Part shown: positions 1 to 4,114 of the stretch, piece by piece
Layout of the letters: the number at the start of each line of letters is the position of its first letter
How positions within the stretch are numbered: position 1 is the first letter of the stretch
NCBI GenBank assembly: GCA_020852155.1
Contig: JADZBJ010000254.1
Coordinates: 1 to 6,333, forward strand
From: Saprospiraceae bacterium
GTDB lineage: Bacteria > Bacteroidota > Bacteroidia > Chitinophagales > Saprospiraceae
Direction of reading: 5' to 3'
Length of the DNA: 6,333 bases
Notes under the pieces: generated by a model
Databases searched by the model: none
The model's input: only the letters and a program-made list of their open reading frames with translations
Told to the model about the DNA's origin: nothing
Program-made: the position numbers and the translations under genes

Positions 1-354
1 GCTTCGTTCGGCTACAGCCGTACCCATTTTGCCTTTGGGTTTGTCGCCGTCGTCGTAGTGGGCTGTGACCTCAAGCAACGGCGAATAATTGCCCGGATGT
101 TCGTAAATGTGTACCGGGTCGTTTTCAAAACTAAAAGTGCCGTCGCCAAACTCCCAGTAGTATGACCAGTAGGCCTGCGGCGCTCCGGCGATTTGATATA
201 AAGGAAGTTCTGAGGCCGTGAATTTGTAACCATTACCGGAAGCGGTGGTGGTAAAGTTGGCCACCCTGGGCGGGGTAACATTTTCCTGATTTTGGGAAAA
301 AAGTGCAAAGGCATTGCACAAAATAAACGGGAAGACTAGAATCAGATGTCTCAT
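1..354 (-). CDS. Secreted PKD-domain protein, N-terminal part (truncated by window edge)
   Basis: The reading frame opens at the ATG complementary to 352-354 and stays open for 118 codons to the window edge, so the C-terminus is missing. Residues 1-20 form a signal peptide: a basic MRH start, a hydrophobic core (LILVFPFILCNAFALF) and a likely cleavage site near S20-Q21. After a Thr/Pro-rich linker, residues 64-97 carry the hallmark of a PKD (Ig-like beta-sandwich) domain: WEFGDGTFSF at 68-77, then a DPVHIYEHPGNY stretch and a closing LLEVT strand. PKD domains act extracellularly as spacers or binding modules in adhesins, glycoside hydrolases, peptidases and gliding/T9SS-secreted proteins. The catalytic or sorting part would lie beyond the left edge, so the overall role is unknown. 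There is no Shine-Dalgarno sequence before the start. The gene is divergent from the membrane-protein gene at 547. Confidence 0.85.
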   Translation of the reverse strand, partial: MRHLILVFPFILCNAFALFSQNQENVTPPRVANFTTTASGNGYKFTASELPLYQIAGAPQAYWSYYWEFGDGTFSFENDPVHIYEHPGNYSPLLEVTAHYDDGDKPKGKMGTAVAERS

Positions 355-525
355 AAACGAGTTGACAAATTGGTTGGTTAAGATGAACCATTTGGAGGTT
401 TATGTATACAATCGGAGCAATGGTAACCAACTTACCCGGAAGTGGGAAAAATATTTTTAACAGTAGGGAATATCAACCACCCCCTAAAACCATTTTCCTT
501 TCACTAAATCCGAATTGACAATGTG

Positions 526-533
526 TACTTTTG
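526..533 (+). promoter_or_regulatory. Bacteroidota-type -7 promoter element (TACTTTTG)
   Basis: TACTTTTG matches the Bacteroidota housekeeping sigma -7 consensus TAnnTTTG exactly. It lies 13 nt before the ATG at 547, which implies a leader of only about 7-9 nt. No clear -33 TTTG is found at the usual 19-21 nt upstream; only T-rich sequence is present around 493-502. TTGACA at 515-520 is too close to be the partner element. Confidence 0.5.
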
Positions 534-546
534 CTAAAAATTCAAC

Positions 547-933
547 ATGAGCAGCAAAAAAATACTGGCTATTTTAGGCGCTTTCGCATGGATCAGTCTC
601 TCTGAATTTGTGCGCAATCAATTCTTTTTCAAACACTTATGGGAAGCGCATTATCAGTCTATGGGCCTGACATTCCCGGCTGCGCCTGTTAATGGCGCTG
701 TTTGGGGACTTTGGTCGCTGGTTTTTGCAAGTGTAATTTATGTGCTGTCTCGAAAGTTCAGCGTCGGGCAGACGGTATGGCTTGCCTGGGTCATTGGTTT
801 TGTGATGATGTGGCTAGTGATCGGAAATCTGGGCGTTTTACCTATGAAACTGTTGCCCTATGCCTTGCCACTCAGCGTCCTGGAGTGTTTCGTAGCAGTA
901 TGGATTATTAATAAAATCGCGCCGAAGCGATGA
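547..933 (+). CDS. Small four-helix integral membrane protein, unknown function
   Basis: This is a 128-residue protein starting at the ATG 13 nt after an exact -7 promoter element. Four hydrophobic segments are visible: about residues 6-22, 50-68, 77-95 and 101-123. There is a short basic N-terminus (MSSKK) and a basic tail (APKR), so both ends are probably cytoplasmic. The loop after helix 1 is rich in aromatic and charged residues (NQFFFKHLWEAHYQ, 24-37) and is followed by FPAAPVNG. Helices 3 and 4 are joined by GNLGVLPMK. No enzymatic motif, metal site or signal peptide is seen, and I do not recognise a named family. The stop TGA lies 7 nt before a palindromic element. Before that element arrived, the stop probably lay only 3 nt from the stop of the convergent DUF2306 gene. 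Confidence 0.8.
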   Translation: MSSKKILAILGAFAWISLSEFVRNQFFFKHLWEAHYQSMGLTFPAAPVNGAVWGLWSLVFASVIYVLSRKFSVGQTVWLAWVIGFVMMWLVIGNLGVLPMKLLPYALPLSVLECFVAVWIINKIAPKR

Positions 934-940
934 AATCTAA

Positions 941-1101
941 GAGGTTGTTTAAATTTCACTGCTGGATTCAAAAAAAGGAGATTTTGGCGATAGCCGATGC
1001 TTGTTTTTCGGGGTGAAGCGGGGATTTCAGCCCGAAAAACAAGGGAAGGATGGCGGCAAAAGATACCTTTTTGAGCCAGTGAGTGAATTTTAAACAACCT
1101 C
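941..1101. mobile_element. 161-bp MITE-like palindromic element with TAA target duplication
   Basis: The two halves are imperfect reverse complements of each other. The terminal repeats begin GAGGTTGTTTAAA and match at 19 of 20 positions (941-960 against the complement of 1101-1082). The centre holds a perfect 13-bp stem, CTTGTTTTTCGGG (1000-1012) with its complement (1031-1043), and a TGAA/TTCA extension (1014-1017, 1026-1029) inside the loop. The element is flanked by TAA on both sides (938-940 and 1102-1104), consistent with a 3-bp target duplication of the TNA kind made by some IS5-superfamily transposases. That family link is inferred. No transposase is encoded, so any mobility would need an enzyme in trans. 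It separates two convergent genes and would fold into a long hairpin in either transcript, so it may now serve as a two-way terminator. Confidence 0.7.
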
Positions 1102-1739
1102 TAAGGCCTTTGCGCACTCACTTTCCTGCGCCATTTGGCAATCAAAACTGTTCCAATAACAGTAGGCAACAACCACGAGACCAGCGCGGGCAACACGGTG
1201 TTGTTGACGACTAAAAATGCCGTAGTGGCCGCAATGTAACCACCGATCATTTTGGATATATGCGCCGCCAGCCAGGTAGAAGGAGCGGTTTGAGTCCGCT
1301 TGAACAAGCGAATATCAGCCAGGCTCAACCTCAGGCCAATGCCGCCAAAAACAGCCAGTACAATGCCCATCTGCTGGTCATTGAAAATGCCATATACGCC
1401 TTTGCCAATTGAAACGAGACCAAACAGGATCATCGAACCCGTTAGCAAATAATCATAAGCGGAAGGCTGCCTTGTGTCGGTTTGATTCCAAAAATACAGC
1501 GCCCTTTTTCCGGATAAAACCAAATACAGCGAAAACACACCCACACAAAACAACATTGCGTTAGGATGCAAGACGGCAAGCGCCAGCGATGCAACTGCAC
1601 TGCCGACCATACCCAGGTAAAATATCCGGCCCCAAAACCGGTGTTGAGGCGTGCCCTTTTTCAGGATCAAAACCAGCGTCCCGGCGATCAGGCTGATGCC
1701 GCCGCCGAGGATATGTAAAGCCAATATCAGGTTGAACAT
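1101..1739 (-). CDS. DUF2306-like multi-pass membrane protein
   Basis: The product is 212 residues, a typical size for DUF2306-like predicted membrane proteins. About six to seven hydrophobic segments are visible, near residues 3-26, 38-57, 61-77, 98-117, 123-141, 162-179 and 183-200. Features I associate with the family are His9 in the first helix (LALHILGGGISLIAG), the cytoplasmic KKGTPQHRFWGR loop (27-38) with His33-Arg34, and the late HISKMIGGYIAATTAF segment (160-175) with His160. Conserved histidines within or next to helices could suit haem or metal binding, but the function is not established. The ATG complementary to 1737-1739 has no Shine-Dalgarno sequence, only an A-rich upstream stretch. 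The stop TAG (1101-1103) shares its last base with the end of the palindromic element. I found no exact TAnnTTTG promoter in the 160 nt upstream. Confidence 0.8.
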   Translation of the reverse strand: MFNLILALHILGGGISLIAGTLVLILKKGTPQHRFWGRIFYLGMVGSAVASLALAVLHPNAMLFCVGVFSLYLVLSGKRALYFWNQTDTRQPSAYDYLLTGSMILFGLVSIGKGVYGIFNDQQMGIVLAVFGGIGLRLSLADIRLFKRTQTAPSTWLAAHISKMIGGYIAATTAFLVVNNTVLPALVSWLLPTVIGTVLIAKWRRKVSAQRP

Positions 1740-1794
1740 GATTTATTTTTGTCAATGTTGAATGGGTTATAGGGTATTGGTGCAATTGTTCAGC

Positions 1795-1863
1795 GATAGC
1801 AAATGAGCCACAAAAGACCTCTGCTGGCACAAAAAACATCTAAAACAAGACTGATTTGCTATC
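1795..1863. repeat. Spaced 10-bp dyad upstream of the DUF2306 gene
   Basis: GATAGCAAAT at 1795-1804 is repeated as its exact complement ATTTGCTATC at 1854-1863, with 49 nt between them. It lies 56-124 nt upstream of the DUF2306 start, so it could be a pair of operator half-sites. A 10-bp match at this spacing is also plausible by chance in a window this size. Confidence 0.25.
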
Positions 1864-1945
1864 AAATTGTCTCGGTTATCCGAATTTATGCCACTAAAAA
1901 AGACCACATGGGAAATTGCTGACTAATTAACCCCTTCAGAAAAAG

Positions 1946-2039
1946 TTGTCATCCTGAACGGAGTGAAGGATCTGCGACCCACGAAGCGGAAATATGCACG
2001 ACTGTTTGACCAGATCCTTCACCCCGTTCAGGATGACAA
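1946..2039. repeat. 94-nt intergenic inverted-repeat element (GTCATCCTGAACGG type)
   Basis: Two 29-nt arms, 1946-1974 and 2011-2039, are reverse complements at 28 of 29 positions around a 36-nt spacer. The arm contains GTCATCCTGAACGGAGTGAA followed by GGATCT. I recognise this, from memory, as a variant of a widely dispersed intergenic repeat (TCATCCTGA...GAAGGATCT) seen in many Bacteroidota and other genomes. It encodes nothing and has no clear flanking target duplication. Transcribed from either strand it would form a very stable hairpin, possibly affecting transcript ends of the DUF2306 locus or the decayed gene at 2108. Confidence 0.75.
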
Positions 2040-2107
2040 ACCGTGTTGTTTGGGTTATATGTGCGACAGTAATTGTTTTAAATCCTGCATAACGCATTCA
2101 AAACCAG

Positions 2108-2334
2108 TTATTTAGAAGCGTATTTTCGGTACAGTTTTTTCCGGCCGATGAATGTGACATACTGAATGAAATTAAACTCCAAGTGATCGAACATGACCTT
2201 TTGCCCATCGTCGGTTTTCAGGTTGAGTCCGGGCGCATACCGCAGGTTGGTGCGCAGGAGGGAAGTGCCAGTTTTGGTCACACGGATATCCCAGCCAAAC
2301 ACGATACCGGCCGAGGGTTTGATCGTTTCGGCAG
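2108..2334 (-). pseudogene. 3' remnant of a beta-strand-rich protein gene
   Basis: A minus-strand frame with protein-like composition ends at the TAA complementary to 2108-2110. About 65-75 residues are readable, from roughly PSAGIVFGWDIRVTKTG to the end RKKLYRKYASK. The alternating polar/hydrophobic pattern (LLRTNLRYAPGLNLK, then FDHLEFNFIQYVTFIG) suggests antiparallel beta strands, as at the C-terminus of an outer-membrane barrel or similar envelope protein. There is no ATG in frame; the only internal candidate is a GTG at 2300-2302, and the frame is closed by a TAG about 15 codons upstream of the first family-like residues. The 5' part of the gene is therefore missing. The upstream sequence belongs to a different gene in another frame, so this is read as a truncated relic. 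The family is not identified, and the 5' limit near 2334 is approximate. Confidence 0.5.
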
Positions 2335-2457
2335 TTGAAATACAATCAGGAAAAAAGCAACAAAAACGCTAATCGCGGCATTTTGCCATAGTTTTTGCCT
2401 GAAATGACCACCGAAAGGATAAGGTTGCTGAAAAAATGAGACCAGTTTTTTGAACAT
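2278..2457 (-). pseudogene. N-terminal fragment of a LytTR-type membrane regulator gene
   Basis: The ATG complementary to 2455-2457 opens a 59-codon frame ending at a TGA (2278-2280). Residues 1-41 (start MFKKLVSFFQQPYPFGGHF, then a helix NAAISVFVAFFLIVFQ) match my memory of the N-terminus of Bacteroidota LytTR-family regulators, which begin with a short basic segment, an NQPYP-like motif and a first membrane helix ending FQPFGL. Here the text breaks right after Phe-Gln. Residues 42-59 (LPKRSNPRPVSCLAGISV) are low-quality sequence that merely reads the neighbouring relic out of frame. A full protein would have about four helices and a LytTR DNA-binding domain, both absent here. It is probably non-functional, although the start and an exact -7 promoter element survive, so a short single-helix peptide could still be made. 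Confidence 0.55.
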
Positions 2458-2476
2458 GGATTTCCTGATTGACTGG

Positions 2477-2484
2477 CAAACATA
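2477..2484 (-). promoter_or_regulatory. Bacteroidota-type -7 promoter element (TATGTTTG) of the LytTR-like remnant
   Basis: On the minus strand the bases read TATGTTTG, an exact match to TAnnTTTG, 19 nt before the ATG at 2457. That would give a leader of about 13 nt, similar to the gene at 547. No good -33 TTTG lies 19-21 nt further upstream. The element supports 2457 as the original start. Confidence 0.45.
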
Positions 2485-2570
2485 GCGAAAAATGAACCAC
2501 GGAACGGTGGGATGAAAGGTGGTGGGTTAAGGGAAATCGTTTGAAATCTTAAAAAGGTGGAAAAAATGAT

Positions 2571-2616
2571 ATAAGTGGCTGAAACATGTTGTTTTTTCGC
2601 AGTTTCAGCCACTTAT
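2571..2616. terminator. Perfect 15-bp hairpin, possible orphan terminator
   Basis: ATAAGTGGCTGAAAC (2571-2585) is followed after a 16-nt loop by its exact complement (2602-2616). On the minus strand the stem is followed three bases later by a six-T run and a further T5 tract. On the plus strand it is followed by GTTGGTTTTT. Either direction fits a rho-independent terminator, better on the minus strand. No intact gene now ends here, so it may have belonged to a lost gene, or it may be a regulatory dyad upstream of the 2807 gene. Confidence 0.45.
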
Positions 2617-2806
2617 GTTGGTTTTTCGGCCAAAATCGATTGTCCGAGCGGTTCAAGGCATTTCGACCCTGCTGTGTTATTTGAAGTTGTTTGATCTATA
2701 TTGCTGAGTGATTGTTGTGAAGAAAATCTGGCAACAGGCCATTTTTTAAAAGGAATTCACCCAATTTTACCTCAATTTATCTTCTTGCATTAAAATTTAA
2801 TTCAAC

Positions 2807-3781
2807 ATGAAGTACTTCGTCACAGGCGCCACAGGGTTTTTAGGCGGAAGCCTCGTTCGTCAATTGAGGGCTGCCGGCCATGAAGTAGTGGCCGTCGTCA
2901 GAAACCCCGAAAAAGCAGGGCATTTATCCAGACTCGGCATCACGCTCATCAAGGGCGATGTCACGGACAAGGAAAGTATGCGTGCGGGCATGACGGGCAC
3001 GGATGGTGTGTATCATGTGGCCGGATGGTACAAAGTGGGCGTCAGGGACAAATCCGAGGGATATCAGATCAATGTTCGTGGCACACAAAATGTGCTTGAA
3101 CTCATGCGCGAATTGCATATTCCCAAAGGTGTTTATACGAGTACCCTGGCCATCAATTCCGACACGAAAGGCATTGAACGAAACGAGGATTATCATTTTT
3201 CCGGCCAGCACATCAGTGAATACGACAAGACCAAGGCCGAGGCGCACCAGATTGCCCAGCGGTTCATCAGCGAAGGGTTACCGCTGGTTGTCATGATGCC
3301 GGGTCTGATTTACGGGCCGGACGGCACCAGCCTGAGCGACAATGCACTTCGCCTGTTTTTGAAGGGCCAGTTGCCGATGATTCCTTCACAATCGGCTTAT
3401 TCCTGGGCGCACGTAGATGACATTGCCCATGCGCATATTTTAGGCATGGAAAAAGCGCGCGCCGGGAGCACTTACATCGTTTGCGGCCCGTCGCATACCC
3501 TGGAAGACGCGATGACCCTGGCCTCCCGGCTAACGGGCAAGCGGAAACCATTTGTCGTTCCGCCGTTTATGCTTCAAATGACGGGTTGGTTGACCAGTCT
3601 TGTTGCGCCGTTTGTCCGGTTGCCGGAAATGTACCACCCCGAAGCGCTGCGTGTTCAGGCTGGCGTGACCTATCTGGGCGACAACAGCCGGGCAAAAATG
3701 GATTTAGGCTATCGCCCCAGGCCCCTGGAAGAAGGGCTGAAGGAAACGCTGGAGTATGAGTTGGGGAAAATGAAAAAATGA
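2807..3781 (+). CDS. Extended SDR: NAD(P)-dependent epimerase/dehydratase, dihydroflavonol-reductase type
   Basis: This is a complete 324-residue protein, the normal size for extended short-chain dehydrogenases. The Rossmann dinucleotide loop TGATGFLG is at residues 6-13. Arg32 after the second strand (VVAVVRN) favours NADP(H). Asp51 in KGDVTD contacts adenine in relatives. YHVAGWY (69-75) matches the HVAA-like strand of the dihydroflavonol-reductase/HpnA branch. The catalytic set is Ser112 or Thr113 (YTST), Tyr139 and Lys143 (YDKTK). The HVDDIAHAH segment (202-210) is the usual C-terminal signature. No signal peptide or membrane anchor is clear, so it should be cytosolic, reducing a ketone or epimerising a sugar-like substrate; the substrate cannot be read from sequence. 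It stands alone on its strand and converges on the peptidase gene. The start is chosen because MKYFVTGATG places the Rossmann motif at the usual position. Confidence 0.9.
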   Translation: MKYFVTGATGFLGGSLVRQLRAAGHEVVAVVRNPEKAGHLSRLGITLIKGDVTDKESMRAGMTGTDGVYHVAGWYKVGVRDKSEGYQINVRGTQNVLELMRELHIPKGVYTSTLAINSDTKGIERNEDYHFSGQHISEYDKTKAEAHQIAQRFISEGLPLVVMMPGLIYGPDGTSLSDNALRLFLKGQLPMIPSQSAYSWAHVDDIAHAHILGMEKARAGSTYIVCGPSHTLEDAMTLASRLTGKRKPFVVPPFMLQMTGWLTSLVAPFVRLPEMYHPEALRVQAGVTYLGDNSRAKMDLGYRPRPLEEGLKETLEYELGKMKK

Positions 3782-3793
3782 CAAAATTGATTG

Positions 3794-3850
3794 CACCGCT
3801 AAAAACGCCAAATCCGCTAAATGTCAAGTGAACACTTAGCGGATGTTTAG
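3794..3850. repeat. Repeat copy A (51 bp identical to copy B, degenerate right arm)
   Basis: Bases 3794-3844 are identical to 4012-4062. They start CACCGCTAAAAACGCCAAAT and continue through an internal TCAAGTGAACAC loop to TTAGCGGAT. After that the right arm is broken: where copy B reads TTGGCGTTTTTAGCGG, this copy reads only GTTTAG, as if internal bases were lost. The remaining pairing is the inner ATCCGCTAA/TTAGCGGAT stem (3812-3820 with 3836-3844). It starts 13 nt after the dehydrogenase stop and may serve as its terminator. Confidence 0.7.
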
Positions 3851-3877
3851 AGTCGGGGTTTGGCCTATTCTCGAAGA

Positions 3878-3927
3878 ATTTTCATTTCCAAAAAACCTAT
3901 TTTTTATGGATTTTTGGAAATGAAAAT
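3878..3927. terminator. 17-bp perfect hairpin between convergent genes
   Basis: ATTTTCATTTCCAAAAA (3878-3894) pairs exactly with 3911-3927 across a 16-nt loop. The stem is AT-rich with few GC pairs and has no long T-tract after it on either strand, although TTTTTT occurs a few bases further on in the plus direction (3934-3939). It could be a weak bidirectional terminator or the relic of another small palindromic element. Confidence 0.5.
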
Positions 3928-4010
3928 ATGATGTTTTTTAAATTGACGGAAAAATATGTGATAAACCTGGTGAAATAAGACACTATCAGGCGAGTCTTGG
4001 GAAACTTTTA

Positions 4011-4081
4011 TCACCGCTAAAAACGCCAAATCCGCTAAATGTCAAGTGAACACTTAGCGGATTTGGCGTTTTTAGCGGTGA
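4011..4081. repeat. Repeat copy B: perfect 28-bp inverted repeat, likely terminator
   Basis: Bases 4011-4038 (TCACCGCTAAAAACGCCAAA then TCCGCTAA) pair with no mismatch to 4054-4081 around a 15-nt loop that itself has a TGT/ACA pairing. The unit has internal CCGCTAAA repeats and resembles, from memory, the intergenic CCGCAAAG/CGCAAAG-type repeats dispersed in Bacteroidota and other genomes. Read on the minus strand, it lies 33 nt after the peptidase stop and is followed by ATAAAAGTTT, so it probably helps end that transcript. Confidence 0.75.
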
Positions 4082-4088
4082 ACTGATT

Positions 4089-4106
4089 TGCTGAAAATCT
4101 TCAGCA
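4089..4106 (-). terminator. Small hairpin just downstream of the peptidase stop
   Basis: TGCTGAA/TTCAGCA forms a 7-bp stem with a 4-nt loop, starting 9 nt after the TAG of the peptidase gene. The sequence after it on the minus strand (AATCAG) is not T-rich, so alone it is a poor intrinsic terminator. It may act together with the larger palindrome 7 nt beyond. Confidence 0.35.
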
Positions 4107-4114
4107 TCACAACC

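Larger units (their letters stand above)
1740..2107. other. Gene-free stretch carrying an inverted-repeat element
   Basis: These 368 nt lie between the start of the DUF2306 gene and the 3' end of a decayed gene on the same strand. No credible coding frame is seen. The stretch should hold the DUF2306 promoter, though no consensus match stands out. It also holds a 10-bp spaced dyad (1795-1863) and the 94-nt inverted repeat at 1946-2039. Confidence 0.6.
2458..2806. other. Divergent intergenic region with promoter and hairpin
   Basis: These 349 nt separate the minus-strand LytTR-like remnant from the plus-strand dehydrogenase. They contain the remnant's -7 element (2477-2484), a perfect 15-bp hairpin (2571-2616) and an AT-rich stretch before the 2807 start. 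Near 2779-2788 TATCTTCTTG is only a poor match to the -7 consensus. No coding frame here looks like protein. Confidence 0.55.
3782..4114. other. Convergent intergenic region filled with palindromes
   Basis: These 333 nt lie between the stops of the dehydrogenase (plus) and the M1 peptidase (minus). No coding frame is visible. They hold, in order, a degenerate repeat copy (3794-3850), a 17-bp hairpin (3878-3927), an intact palindromic repeat copy (4011-4081) and a small 7-bp hairpin (4089-4106). Transcription from both sides would end within this array. Confidence 0.7.

Noticed and set aside
12..430. Two short minus-strand frames (12-314 and 233-430)
   Set aside because: They are out of frame with the PKD protein, which has a signal peptide and a clear WEFGDGT motif in the third minus frame.
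858..1097. Minus-strand 79-codon frame across the palindromic element
   Set aside because: It is mostly the element itself plus the antisense of the 547 gene. The composition is not protein-like, and the frame depends on the palindrome's sequence.
1561..1839. Minus-strand 92-codon frame starting upstream of the DUF2306 gene
   Set aside because: It is offset from the DUF2306 frame and gives no recognisable motif; the DUF2306 reading has clear membrane helices from its own ATG.
2346..2612. Minus-strand 88-codon frame upstream of the decayed locus
   Set aside because: Its residues are low in complexity and it reads through the hairpin and the promoter of the LytTR-like remnant. The neighbouring frame starting at 2457 gives a recognisable regulator N-terminus instead.
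3794..4081. CRISPR-like repeat pair
   Set aside because: Only two copies exist, they are palindromic over nearly their full length, and the 167-bp spacing is far too long. No cas genes are present.
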